A stretch of 64,000 nucleotides of DNA from Marinomonas ushuaiensis DSM 15871 (GCF_000521805.1 NZ_JAMB01000007.1:1-64000); one strand, 5' to 3'; positions 36,314 through 47,785 are shown, counted from the first letter of the stretch. Notes: generated by a model not told the origin, from the sequence alone. Program-made: numbers and translations.

Positions 36314-37582
36314 CTAATGATTATTTGGAAGTTCCATATTAACTTCATTTTCATCAATCGCCGCTTCAAAGGCTTTCAGTCGTTTGTAGATGGAAAGTAG
36401 CTCAACAATTGTTGTCCAAGAGTTAATTAAGTATTGGAATGAGTTTTCAACCTGATTAAATGCGTTCATCACTCGTTGCATTACACCTAACGTAAAAGCA
36501 CCAGCAATAATAGAAGGCGCCAATACAATCAATGGAACAAACTGACCGACGTTTAAATAGCCATAACGTACAATATTGAAATATAGGTAATTTGCATAAA
36601 GGCGGAAATAGTTTTTACGGACATTGTCAAAGAGTTCATTTAGTGTGATTGGGTTAGCTCGATCTGCGTGATCTTCTCCGTACACAAGCTCTTTTCGATA
36701 AGCGGCTTCGACACGTTGGTTTTTAAATTCTAGTCCTGGTAATTTAATGCCGGCTAAAGCCAGTAATGCCGTACCGAAAATAGACCAGATAATGGCGACA
36801 AAAACCAAAGCTTGCGGTACTTCACCAATGAATGGCAACTCTTTAACATAGCCAGAAAGCCCCCACAAAATAGGTAAAAAAGCGATTAGAGTCATTAAGG
36901 ATCTAAGCAAGCTAACACCTAAACCTTCAACAATGGATGCAAAGCGCATAGTGTCCTCTTGGATACGCTGAGACGCCCCTTCAATGTGACGAACTTTATT
37001 CCATTTTGATGTGTAATAACTTGTCATAGCAGTACGCCATCGGAAAACATAATGGCTGATAAAGAAGTTGCTTAATACAGACACTGTGATAGCTACTAGG
37101 ATAATAACCGCTACGGTTGATAGTTCTGCGTAATAGTCTGTTAGTGGGATGCTATTTGGTTCTCCTAGCGCCTTTTGAATAAGGTCATAGAAAGTGCCAT
37201 ACCACTCGTTAAGCATGACGCTAACTTGTACTTGAAACCAGGTGATAAAAACAATTAAAGCAGAACCTAAAACAGACCATTTAGCCCATTTTTGACCGCC
37301 ATAAGCAATCCAAGCGCCAACGAAAATAGCGTAGCAAGCGAACATATATTGGTAGAGCCAGATATCTAACGCTGTACTTTGTGCTCCTTGGAAAGCGGCT
37401 TGAGCAGTAGCATCAGCACCTTCGGTTAATGCTTCTGGAAAATACACACCAAATAAAGAGCCAAGGCTTAAGTTGGGGCCAAAATCTTGGATAACTAAAT
37501 ACCACCCAAGAACACAGGCAAGTGCCCATAAAGCAAAGCTGATAAAAAAGAGCTTAGGGTTGGGAAAGAAAGATTGAAACAC
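36314..37582 (-). CDS. sbmA: SbmA/BacA-like peptide transporter
   Basis: SbmA-type proteins are inner-membrane homodimeric, proton-driven importers for peptides such as microcin B17, bleomycin and proline-rich antimicrobial peptides. The 422-residue product starts MFQSFFPNPKLFF, like E. coli SbmA, from a GTG codon. It has about 8 hydrophobic segments and the family's GWYLVIQ-type first span, the RWRTAMTSYYTSKWNKVRHIEGASQRIQEDTMRFA block (about residues 182-216), and no ATP-binding domain. An insert-like segment at 45-65 includes EALTEGADATAQAA. It lies downstream of argD but is probably a separate unit. Confidence 0.92.
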   Translation of the reverse strand: MFQSFFPNPKLFFISFALWALACVLGWYLVIQDFGPNLSLGSLFGVYFPEALTEGADATAQAAFQGAQSTALDIWLYQYMFACYAIFVGAWIAYGGQKWAKWSVLGSALIVFITWFQVQVSVMLNEWYGTFYDLIQKALGEPNSIPLTDYYAELSTVAVIILVAITVSVLSNFFISHYVFRWRTAMTSYYTSKWNKVRHIEGASQRIQEDTMRFASIVEGLGVSLLRSLMTLIAFLPILWGLSGYVKELPFIGEVPQALVFVAIIWSIFGTALLALAGIKLPGLEFKNQRVEAAYRKELVYGEDHADRANPITLNELFDNVRKNYFRLYANYLYFNIVRYGYLNVGQFVPLIVLAPSIIAGAFTLGVMQRVMNAFNQVENSFQYLINSWTTIVELLSIYKRLKAFEAAIDENEVNMELPNNH

Positions 37583-37760
37583 AGTTTAGTTTCTCTATAT
37601 CGGTGAGTGATGCATAAGCCATTGATTTACACGAGGATATATAATGGCGCTTTATAGAAGCTTAAACCAGTCATTCGATAAGCACAATCGAGCAACTTCT
37701 AAGAAATCTGTAAAAAAGACGATACTTTTAGCTGAATTCGTTTTTTAGAGTCGTGAATAC

Positions 37761-37788
37761 AAAAAAAATCGAGCCTGGGCCCGATTTT
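37761..37788 (-). terminator. argD terminator
   Basis: A near-perfect stem with an A-tract and T-tract (AAAATCG/CGATTTT, GCC/GGC core with one mismatch) lies downstream of argD. The rest of 37583-37824 holds no gene. Confidence 0.7.
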
Positions 37789-37824
37789 TGATAGATAGTT
37801 TGCTTTATTGTCTTAAATTGAACG

Positions 37825-39060
37825 TTAGGCTGCTTTTGCGTCAGCTACGGCTTTAACAATGGCTTTTTCTAGGCGAGTAAGGCCTTCAGTGATTTCTTCT
37901 TTTGTAATGATTAAAGATGGCGCCAAACGTAAAACATTAGGCCCAGCTACTAATACAAACAAACCTTCCTCTGCAGCGGCAGTGATAAAAGTTCCTGCTT
38001 TACCTGCAAGAGAGTCAATCACTTCAGCACCAATCAAAAGACCCATACCGCGAATGTCTTTAAACACATGGTGCTTTTCATTTATGGCTTCTAGACCTGC
38101 AACAAAAATATCATGACGCTCTTTTACGCCAGCAAGTACCTCTGGTGTATCAATAATATCAATTACCGCTTCAGCAATAGCACAAGCCATTGGGTTGCCG
38201 CCGTAAGTGCTGCCATGAGTACCAAAGGCTAAGCTTTTTGCTGCTTTTTCAGTTGCTAGCATTGCACCAACTGGAAAACCGTTGCCAAGTGCTTTAGCGG
38301 TTGTTAACACGTCAGGTGTTACACCTAACTGTTCATACGCAAAAAAAGTACCGGTGCGACCAACACCAGATTGAACTTCATCATAAACAAGTAGTGCGTT
38401 GTACTGGTCGCACAATTCACGAACTTGTTGTGCAAACTCTTTGTCTGCCGGAATGATTCCGCCTTCACCTTGGATTGGCTCCATAACAACTGCACAGGTT
38501 TTGTCACTGATGATGGCTTTTAATTGTTCAATATTATTGTAATCACAGTGTTGAATGCCACCTGGTGTTGGCTCAAAACCTTCTTTGTATTTCGCTTGTC
38601 CACCCACAGAAACGGTAAACAAAGTTCGACCGTGGAAGGATTTATTAAATGCAATGATTTCGTGTTTTTCTGGACCAAAATGATCAAACGCGTAACGACG
38701 AGCCAATTTGAATGCCGCTTCATTGGCTTCGGCACCGCTGTTCGCAAAAAAGACGCGATCAGCGAATGTTTTCTCAGTTAATTTTTTGGCTAAGCGTAAT
38801 GCTGGCTCGTTGGTCATGATGTTAGCCAAATGCCAAAGTTGACCAGCTTGCTCGCGCATCACATTGACCAGAGTTGGATGGGAATGACCTAATGCAGTAA
38901 CAGCAATGCCGCCTGCAAAATCGATGTATTCTTTGCCTTCTTTGTCCCATACGCGAGAGCCTTCGCCACGCACTGGAATGATTGCAGAAGGTGCGTAGTT
39001 AGGAACCATGACTTCATCAAAGGTTGCTCTCGTTACTTGTTGTGTCACTTTTCTATCCAT
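37825..39060 (-). CDS. argD: Acetylornithine/succinylornithine aminotransferase
   Basis: This 411-residue class III PLP aminotransferase interconverts N-acetylornithine and its semialdehyde, and in many bacteria also acts on N-succinylornithine in arginine catabolism (AstC). Signatures are [33 protein letters not shown] and the PLP lysine Lys256 in [11 protein letters not shown]. The neighbours gdhB and an ArgR-like regulator point to the catabolic role, as with Pseudomonas aruC, while the biosynthetic genes argE and argA lie 6 kb away. Whether it serves one or both pathways cannot be told from sequence; astC is the alternative name. Confidence 0.92.
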   Translation of the reverse strand: MDRKVTQQVTRATFDEVMVPNYAPSAIIPVRGEGSRVWDKEGKEYIDFAGGIAVTALGHSHPTLVNVMREQAGQLWHLANIMTNEPALRLAKKLTEKTFADRVFFANSGAEANEAAFKLARRYAFDHFGPEKHEIIAFNKSFHGRTLFTVSVGGQAKYKEGFEPTPGGIQHCDYNNIEQLKAIISDKTCAVVMEPIQGEGGIIPADKEFAQQVRELCDQYNALLVYDEVQSGVGRTGTFFAYEQLGVTPDVLTTAKALGNGFPVGAMLATEKAAKSLAFGTHGSTYGGNPMACAIAEAVIDIIDTPEVLAGVKERHDIFVAGLEAINEKHHVFKDIRGMGLLIGAEVIDSLAGKAGTFITAAAEEGLFVLVAGPNVLRLAPSLIITKEEITEGLTRLEKAIVKAVADAKAA

Positions 39061-39077
39061 CCTAAAAAAAGACCTCT

Positions 39078-39108
39078 TAAAAAATAGGTGGCCGAGATAA
39101 CGACCACC
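39078..39108 (-). terminator. Terminator between gdhB and argD
   Basis: An 8-bp stem (39087-39094 with 39101-39108, one wobble pair) with a 6-base loop is followed on the minus strand by TATTTTTT. It fits entirely in the 55-bp gap, leaving little room for a separate argD promoter, so partial read-through is likely. Confidence 0.65.
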
Positions 39109-39115
39109 CTTGGAT

Positions 39116-42100
39116 TTATATCAGATTTCTTAACTCACGAATAGCGACAGTTACCATGGCCAGTGTTAATTCACTTTCGGCTTTTATTTCACCAAAAGTG
39201 GTTCGGTAATGGTTAATGTTGTCGCTGTTTGATTCACGCCAATAGTTCAGGCGCTCTTCGAGTTTTTTGATATCAACACTGGATTGAATCACTTCCTGAG
39301 TAAGTGTACGTAAACTATTGTCGACTTCATCGCCTAGGCCTGCTTTCGCACGCCTTTGCCACATATCGTCTGCAGATAGCTCGTTGGCTTTATGACGCAA
39401 CCAATGAAGCTCAAGATCCATTTCAAGTGCAAAGTAGGTTTGAGCAACATCCAATACTTCTGTGTCCGTATTGGCAGAGACTCGAATAATATCCAACCCA
39501 TAAAATAGATAATGAAGAGACGATAGACTTTCAGAAATTTCAACTGGAATGTCTTTCTCAACTAGGTTGGCGGCAATGTCAGCTAAATGCGCTTGGCTAG
39601 GTTCAGTCAAGATGGCTTGCATGTTTGCACGGATAATATCGACACCAGGCTTGTAGGTTTCTTTCAAACGCTGGATCGATAGGCTTTCACGAGTATTGCG
39701 CAATAGCCAAAGCGTTGTGCGCTCAAGAAGACCTTGAATGCGTATTAACAACTCGTTTAGTACCGTGTTAGAGACAGTGAAATCTAGTTGATTAATCGAA
39801 TGCCAAAGCGCTGGAATACCAAAGATTTCTTCTGCTGCCATATACGCTCGCACGACATTCAAAGAAGAGGCACCCGTTTCATCTTGCATGTAAGTCGTGA
39901 AGGTGGGCCCCATGCGATTGCCAAGATTATTTGTCACATGGCCGGCAATAATTTCCTGAATCAATGGATGTGACGACATTTGGTTGTCAAAACGTTTGGT
40001 CAACTGAGTTGGGAAATACTCATTAATTTGAGTCGTCAAGTCCGCATCTTCGCCAATCCCATCTAGAACAAGTTGTTCAGATAATTTTATTTTCGAGTAC
40101 GCCAACAAAACAGAAATTTCAGGTCGAGTTAAACCAAGACCTTTGTTTAAACGCTGTTTTATCTGCGTGTCATTTGGTAAAAATTCGATTTCACGATTCA
40201 GACGGCCTTCGCGTACAAGCGATTGAATTAGGCGCCAGTGATCCGCTAAGCGCTCTGGGGCTTGTGCATTGGCTAACGACAATACATGGCTTTGTCCAAG
40301 ATTATGGCGCAATACTAAACTGCCTACTTCATCCGTCATTTCGGCCAACAAACTATTACGTTGCTTCTCGGTCATATCGCCGTTTTCAACAACACTGTTA
40401 AGCAAAATTTTAATGTTTACTTCATGATCTGAGCTGTCTACGCCAGCGGAGTTATCGATCGCGTCTGTGCTGATTAAACCACCGTTTTGAGCGAATTCAA
40501 TACGGCCTAGCTGAGTGAGACCCAAGTTGCCGCCTTCACCAACAATTTGGCAACGTAATTCTTTGCCGTTTACACGTAAACCGTTATTTGCATTATCGCC
40601 TGCATCAGCATGTGATTCTTTTTCAGACTTCACATAAGTACCAATACCACCGTTCCAAAGAAGATCGACCGGTGCTTTTAAAATCGCATTGATCAAATCA
40701 ATAGGTGCCATCGATTTAATGTTGCCTTCGATGCCCAATGCTTTGCGAATGTCGGCATTAATCGGAATGGACTTCGCAGAGCGATTAAAAATACCGCCGC
40801 CTTTTGAAATCAGTTCCTTGTTGTAATCTTCCCAAGACGAACGAGGCAATTTAAACATGCGCTCTCGTTCAGCGAACGAGGTTGCTGCGTCAGGTGTTGG
40901 ATCAATGAAGATATGCATATGGTTAAAGGCTGCCACTAGACGGGTATGCTTCGAAAGCAACATACCATTGCCAAATACATCGCCCGCCATGTCGCCGATA
41001 CCAACGGTTGTGAAATCAGTGGTTTGACAATTAATGCCGATTTCTTGGAATTGGCGTTTAACCGATTCCCAAGCGCCGCGTGCCGTGATGCCCATTTTTT
41101 TATGGTCGTAACCATTTGAACCGCCAGAGGCGAAGGCGTCACCTAACCAGAAACCGTATTCCGCCGAAATGCTGTTCGCTAAATCCGAGAAAGTAGCCGT
41201 TCCTTTATCTGCTGCAACAACCAAATATGGGTCGTCTTCGTCATAGCGAATGACAGATGTTGGAGCGATTACTTCGTTTTGAACTAGGTTGTCAGTAATG
41301 TCTAGCAAGCCGCTGATGAAAGTGGTGTAGCAATGAATGACTTCGGCTTGTACTTCTTCACGGGAAGCATTTTTCTTAAGTTGTTTTGCAACGAAACCAC
41401 CTTTTGCGCCAGACGGAACAATAACGGCGTTTTTCACCATTTGCGCTTTCACCAAACCAAGTACTTCAGTACGGAAATCCTCCATACGATCAGACCAGCG
41501 AAGCCCGCCACGGGCGACCTTGCCGCCACGCATGTGAACGCCTTCTACCCAAGGCGCGTAGACGAATATCTCAAATTTAGGTCGAGGTAAAGGCACTGCA
41601 GGAATAAGGGACGGATCCAATTTAAAGGATACGTAATCTTTGATGTCGCCTGTTTCGCTCGCTTGATAAAAGTTCGTACGCAGCATCGCTTGAATCACTG
41701 ATAAGTAGTGTTTCAAAATGCGGTCTTCGTCTAAATGAGCGACTTGATCTAACTCTAGATCAATTTTTTCAAGCAGTTTTTGTATTTTTTCATCGCGTTT
41801 AACGGTTTGGCTAGGGTCGAAGCGTTGTTCGAATAGCTGTACAAGTAAACGAGTAATGTTGGTGTTTTTCTCCAGTGTTTGTTGCATATACTGGCCAGAG
41901 AAAGGCACTTGAAGCTGCATTAGATATTTTGTTAATGCGCGCAACATGGTGATTTGACGCCAAGTCAACGACGCGTTTAAAACCAAAGCATTGAAATTAT
42001 CATTTTCAACACGGCGGCTGAATACTTGGTTGAAGGCGTCTTGGAAAGCTTCTCGTTGAGCATTTTTTTCAAGATTTACATCGTCATCAACACTGATGGC

Positions 42101-43933
42101 GAATTCAACAACCCAAGTGTTGGCTTTGCCATCGCCGTTTTGATCAAATTCATACGGACGAGCTTCTAATACTCTTAATCCCATGCACTCCAGAATCGGT
42201 AACACATCCGATAAAATAAGCGTGGTACCAGCGCCATAGACTTTAAAATAGTAGTTGTTCTTTGCTTGCCCCACTTGGCGATAAATATGTGTCGAAATAT
42301 CACCTTCGCCAGCAAGTAAACTTAAGCGTTCGATATCAATAACAGCGGCGTTTGGTGAGAAATCTTCTTGGTACGCTGCTGGCAAATACGGCATGTAGTC
42401 ATTGAAAAGGAGGTTTCCGTTCTCTTCGCCATGACTCTTATGTAGTGCACTTAATAGCTTGTCTTCCCATGAGCTCATTGCATCCTGCATCTTGCGCTGA
42501 ATGTCTTCTGCATCGACGGTTGGGCTTTGTTTTGGGTCCGCAATTTGGATTGTAAAGTTAACGCGAGCCAATACTAGCTGAGAAAACTGCACATTGAATT
42601 CAGAGCTAGTGCCATTGCACGCTGTCATTAAGATGTCTTCCATCTTCATGCGTAACTCTGTGTTGTAGCGATCTCTTGGAACGTAAACTAATGCGTTTAA
42701 GAAGCGACCATAAATGTCTTTACGCAGGAATACACGCAATTGTCGACGCTCTTGGATGGCTAGGATGCTTTCAATTGTGCTGAAAAGCTCTTCCACAGGC
42801 GCTTGCAGCATTTCATCACGAGGGTAGCTGTTTAATATATGCTTTAGATTTTTCCCCTTGTGACTGTTTGGGTCTACATTGGCTTGTTCTAGGATGATGT
42901 TAAGTTTTTTACGGAGTAACGGAATGTCTTGTAGGCGAGCAATATAAGCCGTAGACGAGTACAAACCAAAGAAACGCCATTCACCAATGACCTTGCCTTT
43001 TTTGTCGAAGCGTTTGATGCCTAAGTAATCAAGATGGACAGGGCGATGAACCGTGGAAATGGCCGTTGATTTTGTCAAAATCAAAATATTACTGCTGTCG
43101 ACGGCTAATTTCGCAAGGTTGTCTTGTAGAACAATGTCTCGCTTTACTTTTTTGTCATTGATGTCTCGGAAAGTGCCAAGACCAGAGCCTTCAACGAGTT
43201 TAAGGTGTGTTTCTTTCCCTTCAATAGCAAGGTCGTAGGCGCGGAAACCAATAAAGGTAAAGTGGTCGTTTGCGATCCAGTGTATGAAATCAAGGATTTC
43301 TTGATGTTCTTCATTGCCTTTTAAGTGCTCCAGTTGCTCAGATTCGCTAATAATTTCACTTAGCTTTGACTTCATTGTTGGCCAATCAGCTACTGTTTTA
43401 TTTACGTCTGTTAAGCTTTTAAGTAGCTCTTCTTTAATTTCATCTAATAAGTTGATATCAGACAGGCGATTTATTTCAAATCGCATTAAGGCTTCGTGGG
43501 ATTTTGCTGCCGGATTAATGTTTTGCAGCTCACCTTTTTTATTACGTTCGACTGGTATAACAGGATGAGCGGTCATATGGATGGTATGGCCAAGACGAAC
43601 AAGTGCCATATTGAAAGATGACACAAGAAAAGGTGTGTCTTCAGTCAGGATTTCGATCACAGTATGAGTTGATTGCCAGCTGTGTTCTTCAAAGTTCGGA
43701 TTGTAAACACGAACTTTTGGCTGGTTTGGCTTACGTTGCTGTAAAAAATCCCACAGGCACACAATGGTGCCGTATAAGTTTTCTATCGACTCGCTGGCTA
43801 AATCTTCCGTCAGGGCATCCTGGAAATATAAGTGAGTAAGTTGAATCAAATTTATAGCTTCTACAGCGTTAAAATTATCGTTTATTTCTACTTCAATACG
43901 CTCAATCAATTCATTTTTTCTGTAATCAGTCAT
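39116..43933 (-). CDS. gdhB: NAD-specific glutamate dehydrogenase, large type
   Basis: This 1605-residue enzyme deaminates glutamate to 2-oxoglutarate and ammonia using NAD. It belongs to the large, 180-kDa class known from Pseudomonas GdhB and Streptomyces. N-terminal ACT-like regulatory segments occupy roughly the first 700 residues; the catalytic core (about 780-1250) contains [39 protein letters not shown] (spread over about 820-860; catalytic lysine in GAKGGF), and the NAD-binding part holds [15 protein letters not shown]. It is intact, with no frameshift. It is divergent from an ArgR-like gene, and the region between carries a matching half-site. Confidence 0.96.
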   Translation of the reverse strand: MTDYRKNELIERIEVEINDNFNAVEAINLIQLTHLYFQDALTEDLASESIENLYGTIVCLWDFLQQRKPNQPKVRVYNPNFEEHSWQSTHTVIEILTEDTPFLVSSFNMALVRLGHTIHMTAHPVIPVERNKKGELQNINPAAKSHEALMRFEINRLSDINLLDEIKEELLKSLTDVNKTVADWPTMKSKLSEIISESEQLEHLKGNEEHQEILDFIHWIANDHFTFIGFRAYDLAIEGKETHLKLVEGSGLGTFRDINDKKVKRDIVLQDNLAKLAVDSSNILILTKSTAISTVHRPVHLDYLGIKRFDKKGKVIGEWRFFGLYSSTAYIARLQDIPLLRKKLNIILEQANVDPNSHKGKNLKHILNSYPRDEMLQAPVEELFSTIESILAIQERRQLRVFLRKDIYGRFLNALVYVPRDRYNTELRMKMEDILMTACNGTSSEFNVQFSQLVLARVNFTIQIADPKQSPTVDAEDIQRKMQDAMSSWEDKLLSALHKSHGEENGNLLFNDYMPYLPAAYQEDFSPNAAVIDIERLSLLAGEGDISTHIYRQVGQAKNNYYFKVYGAGTTLILSDVLPILECMGLRVLEARPYEFDQNGDGKANTWVVEFAISVDDDVNLEKNAQREAFQDAFNQVFSRRVENDNFNALVLNASLTWRQITMLRALTKYLMQLQVPFSGQYMQQTLEKNTNITRLLVQLFEQRFDPSQTVKRDEKIQKLLEKIDLELDQVAHLDEDRILKHYLSVIQAMLRTNFYQASETGDIKDYVSFKLDPSLIPAVPLPRPKFEIFVYAPWVEGVHMRGGKVARGGLRWSDRMEDFRTEVLGLVKAQMVKNAVIVPSGAKGGFVAKQLKKNASREEVQAEVIHCYTTFISGLLDITDNLVQNEVIAPTSVIRYDEDDPYLVVAADKGTATFSDLANSISAEYGFWLGDAFASGGSNGYDHKKMGITARGAWESVKRQFQEIGINCQTTDFTTVGIGDMAGDVFGNGMLLSKHTRLVAAFNHMHIFIDPTPDAATSFAERERMFKLPRSSWEDYNKELISKGGGIFNRSAKSIPINADIRKALGIEGNIKSMAPIDLINAILKAPVDLLWNGGIGTYVKSEKESHADAGDNANNGLRVNGKELRCQIVGEGGNLGLTQLGRIEFAQNGGLISTDAIDNSAGVDSSDHEVNIKILLNSVVENGDMTEKQRNSLLAEMTDEVGSLVLRHNLGQSHVLSLANAQAPERLADHWRLIQSLVREGRLNREIEFLPNDTQIKQRLNKGLGLTRPEISVLLAYSKIKLSEQLVLDGIGEDADLTTQINEYFPTQLTKRFDNQMSSHPLIQEIIAGHVTNNLGNRMGPTFTTYMQDETGASSLNVVRAYMAAEEIFGIPALWHSINQLDFTVSNTVLNELLIRIQGLLERTTLWLLRNTRESLSIQRLKETYKPGVDIIRANMQAILTEPSQAHLADIAANLVEKDIPVEISESLSSLHYLFYGLDIIRVSANTDTEVLDVAQTYFALEMDLELHWLRHKANELSADDMWQRRAKAGLGDEVDNSLRTLTQEVIQSSVDIKKLEERLNYWRESNSDNINHYRTTFGEIKAESELTLAMVTVAIRELRNLI

Positions 43934-44059
43934 TAGAACTCATACCTCATGAATGGTGTTCTTAATAAAACTAGTCGTAAAGGCAATTTTCCGAAAGTAT
44001 TTAATATGAACTCTGCATAAGATTATTATGAAAAAAATGCATCTTTGATAGTTGATAAC

Positions 44060-44075
44060 TTATCTAATTGCGACA
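44060..44075 (-). promoter_or_regulatory. ArgR-type (AraC family) half-site upstream of gdhB
   Basis: On the minus strand this reads TGTCGC, 8 bases, AA, the half-site form described for Pseudomonas aeruginosa ArgR. It is 127 bp upstream of gdhB, and 154 bp before the regulator start. A second copy at the expected 21-bp spacing is not evident. Confidence 0.5.
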
Positions 44076-44228
44076 TATTGTTTTCATGAATGGTTGATCA
44101 GAGTAAAAAAAACTTGTTTCATACGAAAAAAACCTTTGTTATCCATTTTAAACGAAATAAACTTCTTTTTTGCCTATAGTTCGCAGGATAATATTTTGTA
44201 CAAGAGTGAATTCGCATCAAGAGAAATC

Positions 44229-45248
44229 ATGCAGGCTAGTAAAAAGCCTCAAAAATACGGTTTTTTGCTTTTACCTAATTATTCTATGTTAGGTTTTTCT
44301 TCTGCCATAGAGACATTGCATATGGCGAATTGGGTAACAGGAAAAGAGCTTTATTCCTTCTGTACTATTAGTGGTGATGAAAGGGAGATCCTTTCTAACA
44401 CAGGGCTTACAACAGTATCAGATTATCTTACTAGTGAGGCTCCTACCGATTTAGATGCCATTTTTGTTTGTGGTGCCTCTCCAGTGTCAAAAAACGAAAA
44501 TAAAACTTTAGAAAATTGGTTAAGAAAACAAGCGAAAAAACATGTTGGGTTAGGTGGATTGTGTACTGGCAGTTATTTACTGGCTAAATCTGGACTGTTG
44601 GATGGTTATCGAGCCACGATACATTGGTGGAGTATTACCAATTTACGTGATGAATTTCCTCAGACGATTGTTTCTAATCATTTGTTTGAGGTGGATCGTG
44701 ATCGCTACACCTGCAGCGGTGGTACTGCTGCGATGGATATGATGCTTTTTTTGGTTGGTAAACAGCATGGTATGACATTAGCCAGCAGCATATCGGAGCA
44801 GTTTGTCTGTGAACGTATTCGTACTCATGATGATTCTCAAAGGATTCCTCTGCAGGCACGTATTGGTGTCGGTCAGCCAAAACTTGTTGAAGCTGTGCAA
44901 TTGATGGAAGCCAATATTCAGGAGCCTTTATCTACCGATGATATTGCTTACCACGTCGGTGTTTCTAGGCGGCATTTAGAGCGTTTATTTAAAAGTAATT
45001 TGGATATTGTGCCTTCGCGTTATTATTTAGAGCTGCGATTGCAGCATGCGAAGAAACTACTGACACAAACAGATAAGGCTATTACAAGTGTTGGAAGTGA
45101 GTGCGGATTTGGTTCTGCGCCCCATTTTAGTACCACTTATAAAGGTTTTTTTGGGATTACTCCTAGAGATGAGCGGAATAAAACTCACAATAAAGCTTCA
45201 ATTCCATTACAAAGTGATAGGAAAAAAAGGCAACTTTGGAAAAAATAA
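44229..45248 (+). CDS. argR: AraC/GlxA-family regulator resembling Pseudomonas ArgR
   Basis: This 339-residue regulator has an N-terminal DJ-1/PfpI-like sensor (about residues 8-175; GLCTGSYLLAKSGLLDG in the nucleophile-elbow region) and a C-terminal AraC DNA-binding domain (about 215-320) with DDIAYHVGVSRRHLERLF and GFGSAPHFSTTYKGFFGITPRDER. It resembles ArgR of Pseudomonas, which activates arginine uptake and catabolism, including gdhB and aot. The frame opens at 44052, but the first 59 codons are hydrophobic and unlike the family; the ATG at 44229 fits. Neighbours are gdhB (divergent) and an arginine-type importer. A choline or carnitine regulator of the same family (CdhR, GbdR) is the alternative. 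This AraC-family ArgR is unrelated to E. coli ArgR. Confidence 0.8.
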   Translation: MQASKKPQKYGFLLLPNYSMLGFSSAIETLHMANWVTGKELYSFCTISGDEREILSNTGLTTVSDYLTSEAPTDLDAIFVCGASPVSKNENKTLENWLRKQAKKHVGLGGLCTGSYLLAKSGLLDGYRATIHWWSITNLRDEFPQTIVSNHLFEVDRDRYTCSGGTAAMDMMLFLVGKQHGMTLASSISEQFVCERIRTHDDSQRIPLQARIGVGQPKLVEAVQLMEANIQEPLSTDDIAYHVGVSRRHLERLFKSNLDIVPSRYYLELRLQHAKKLLTQTDKAITSVGSECGFGSAPHFSTTYKGFFGITPRDERNKTHNKASIPLQSDRKKRQLWKK

Positions 45249-45393
45249 TTTAAACTAGCTGCTAGATTATTTTTGGCGTGATTTTTGTATTCTGTCTTTA
45301 GATGGTTTGAGCTGGATCGTTCTTATGAGTGATTAGAGCCATTAAACATTGTGTTAAAAATAATAGGCTCATAATAAAAGAAGGTAAAAAAGC

Positions 45394-46161
45394 ATGTCGA
45401 AAACCCCAGCGTTAGAGCTCATTAATATCCATAAAACATTTGGCGATGTTGAGGTGCTGAAAGGTATTTCCATGAAAGCTTATGATGGGGATGTTATTTC
45501 GATTCTTGGCTCTAGTGGTTCAGGCAAAAGTACCTTCTTACGTTGTATTAACTTGCTTGAGAACCCGACTCAAGGAGAGATACTTTTTAATGGCAATAAA
45601 TTAGATTTGATACAGGGTGAGTCTGACCTTGTTGCGAATAACATGAAGCAGCTTACTCAAATGCGCCAGCAAATTGGGTTCGTATTTCAAAGCTTCAACT
45701 TATGGCCGCACATGACTATTCTCCAAAATGTGATGGAAGGTCCTCTTAATGTGTTAAAACGACCTAAGCAGGAAGTTCTTGAATACGCTGAGCATTTACT
45801 ACATAAAGTAGGCATTGCAGAGAAAAAGCATATGTACCCTAATCAGTTATCAGGTGGTCAGCAGCAACGTGTTGCTATCGCTAGAACTTTAGCGATGGAT
45901 CCACAGGTTATTTTGTTTGATGAGCCAACTTCCGCTCTTGATCCAGAATTGGTTGGTGAAGTGTTGGGTGTGATGCGTAATCTGGCAGAAGAAGGGCGTA
46001 CTATGCTCATCGTAACTCATGAGATGAACTTTGCTCGTGAAGTTTCCAGTGAAGTTGTGTTCTTGCATAAAGGTGTTGTTGAAGAAAAAGGCACACCGGA
46101 TCAAGTTTTTGGTTCGCCAAAATCTGAACGTTGCAAAGCGTTTTTATCAAGTACATTTTAG
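45394..46161 (+). CDS. Basic amino acid ABC importer ATP-binding protein
   Basis: This 255-residue ATPase belongs to the polar amino acid (PAAT) importer group, like HisP and AotP. It has Walker [10 protein letters not shown] (about residues 35-43), the Q-loop [11 protein letters not shown], signature [13 protein letters not shown], Walker [15 protein letters not shown] and the switch histidine of VTHEM. The insert [27 protein letters not shown] is typical of histidine/arginine ATPases. It is the first gene of a four-gene importer downstream of the ArgR-like regulator. Confidence 0.93.
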   Translation: MSKTPALELINIHKTFGDVEVLKGISMKAYDGDVISILGSSGSGKSTFLRCINLLENPTQGEILFNGNKLDLIQGESDLVANNMKQLTQMRQQIGFVFQSFNLWPHMTILQNVMEGPLNVLKRPKQEVLEYAEHLLHKVGIAEKKHMYPNQLSGGQQQRVAIARTLAMDPQVILFDEPTSALDPELVGEVLGVMRNLAEEGRTMLIVTHEMNFAREVSSEVVFLHKGVVEEKGTPDQVFGSPKSERCKAFLSSTF

Positions 46162-46240
46162 GCCAAAGTAATAAAAGCAATTCTGACTTTAGTCATAAAA
46201 AAGTAATGACAAATAATTTAATAATCAAAAAGGTGTTTTT

Positions 46241-46999
46241 ATGAAACTTAAAAAAATCGTATTAGGCTCAGCTCTTTTGTTGTCAGCTGCTGTTTCCTCT
46301 ATATCTGTTCAAGCTGCTGATAAGGTTCGTTTTGTAACAGAAGGCGCTTGGGCACCATTTAACTTTATTGACTCTGCAGGCATGGCACAAGGTTTTGATG
46401 TCGATATCGCTCGTGCATTGTGTTCACGTATGGAAGCGGATTGTGAAATCCTAGTTCAAGATTGGGATGGCCTTATTCCTGGTTTGAAAGTTCGTAAATT
46501 CGATGCCATCATCGCCTCTATGTCTATCACTGAAGATCGTTTGAAAGTGGTTGATTTCACTAACAAATATTACTCTGGCGGCTTGCGCTTCATGGGTCGT
46601 GTTGGTGAAAAACTTGATTTAAGTGATTTGGATGGCAAAACCATTGGAGCACAGCGTTCAACATTGGGTGCGCAGTACTTAGAAGACAACTTTACAGGTA
46701 AAGCAGATCTGAAATTCTATGATAACCAAGATAATGTTTATTTAGATCTTCTTTCTGGTCGTTTAGACATCGTTTTATCTGATGAGCTACCAACGTATAA
46801 CTGGTTGAAAACTGCAGAAGGCGCGTCTAAGTTTGAGTTCAAAGGTAACTCTTTCATGAAGAACGACGAAATCGGTATTGCTGTTCGTAAAGGCGATACT
46901 AAGTTAAAAGAAAAATTGAACAAAGCGCTTGATGAATTGATTGCTGATGGTACTTATCAGAAAATTAATGCTCGTTATTTCCCTTTCTCTATCTACTAA
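46241..46999 (+). CDS. Arginine/ornithine/lysine-type substrate-binding protein
   Basis: This 252-residue periplasmic protein has a signal peptide ending after VQA near residue 25 and a family 3 solute-binding fold. Ligand-site segments are visible: EGAWAPFNFID, the arginine-binding SMSITEDR motif (basic amino acid proteins bind the alpha-carboxylate with this Ser/Arg pair), GAQRSTLGAQY, and the C-terminal NARYFPFSIY. These are typical of HisJ/ArgT/AotJ proteins. The exact amino acid is not deducible, but context favours arginine or ornithine. A hairpin terminator follows. Confidence 0.92.
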   Translation: MKLKKIVLGSALLLSAAVSSISVQAADKVRFVTEGAWAPFNFIDSAGMAQGFDVDIARALCSRMEADCEILVQDWDGLIPGLKVRKFDAIIASMSITEDRLKVVDFTNKYYSGGLRFMGRVGEKLDLSDLDGKTIGAQRSTLGAQYLEDNFTGKADLKFYDNQDNVYLDLLSGRLDIVLSDELPTYNWLKTAEGASKFEFKGNSFMKNDEIGIAVRKGDTKLKEKLNKALDELIADGTYQKINARYFPFSIY

Positions 47000-47038
47000 G
47001 CCTATCGTTATTAGACTTACAGTAGAGCGTTCTATAAG

Positions 47039-47073
47039 TTTCTCGGTGTTTTATACACCGAGAAACCTTTTTT
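47039..47073 (+). terminator. Terminator between binding protein and permease genes
   Basis: A perfect 11-bp stem (47039-47049 with 47055-47065) with a 5-base loop is followed by CC and six T. It lies inside the importer operon, 40 bp past the binding-protein stop and 23 bp before the permease start. Confidence 0.88.
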
Positions 47074-47095
47074 CAGCTTACTCCGAGAAAATACT

Positions 47096-47785
47096 ATGAT
47101 TGATCTTCATGGATTCGGTGATCAGCTTCTACAAGGTGCTGTTGTTACCCTAGAGCTAGCGCTGTGTTCTCTATTGGTAGGACTGGTGTTGGGGTTGCTT
47201 GGCGCGTCTGCCAAGTTGTCTTCTATCTCCGTCATACGATGGATTGCTCATGGTTACACTACGTTAATTCGTGGTATTCCTGAGCTTTTAACCGTTCTTA
47301 TTATTTATTTTGGCGCAACCAGTGTTTTGATGGCGATTGCCAGTTTGTTTGGTTATGAAGAATACATCGAAGTTGGCGCTTTTGCTGCTGGTGTTACTGC
47401 GCTTGGTTTGACTTTTGGGGCTTACGCAACAGAAGTTTTTCGTGGTGCGCTTCAGTCTATTCCTAAAGGTCAGCACGAAGCGGCTGTTGCTTTAGGAATG
47501 GGTACTGTTCGTAAGTTTTATCGTATTATTTTGCCGCAAGTTTGGCGTATTGCCTTACCTGGGCTTGGAAATTTATTTCTCGTATTACTGAAAGATACGG
47601 CATTAGTTTCTGTCGTTGGCTTGGATGATATTATGCGCAAAGCCAATATTGCGGTTAGCAGTACGAAAGAAGCATTTTTGTTTTATTTAGTTGCAGCGTT
47701 TATGTATTTGGCTTTAACCATTGTCTCTATGGTGCTGGTTTCTTATATGGAAAAACGAGCAAGCCGCGGCTTAGCAAGGGGATAA
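47096..47785 (+). CDS. Basic amino acid ABC importer permease (AotQ/HisQ type)
   Basis: This 229-residue inner-membrane protein has five hydrophobic spans and the PAAT family permease signature with the EAA loop GALQSIPKGQHEAAVALGMGTVRKFYRIILPQ (about residues 117-148). GIPELLTVLIIYF near residue 61 is typical of HisQ/AotQ. It pairs with the next gene, which starts 3 bp later, to form the membrane channel. Confidence 0.92.
   Translation: MIDLHGFGDQLLQGAVVTLELALCSLLVGLVLGLLGASAKLSSISVIRWIAHGYTTLIRGIPELLTVLIIYFGATSVLMAIASLFGYEEYIEVGAFAAGVTALGLTFGAYATEVFRGALQSIPKGQHEAAVALGMGTVRKFYRIILPQVWRIALPGLGNLFLVLLKDTALVSVVGLDDIMRKANIAVSSTKEAFLFYLVAAFMYLALTIVSMVLVSYMEKRASRGLARG

Noticed and set aside
39116-43933. 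Many sizeable frames antisense to gdhB
   Set aside because: They are shadows of a long coding gene; none has a ribosome site or recognisable product.
44052-44228. N-terminal extension of the ArgR-like regulator
   Set aside because: The 59 extra codons are hydrophobic and unlike GlxA/ArgR proteins, overlap the regulatory half-site, and a proper ATG is at 44229.
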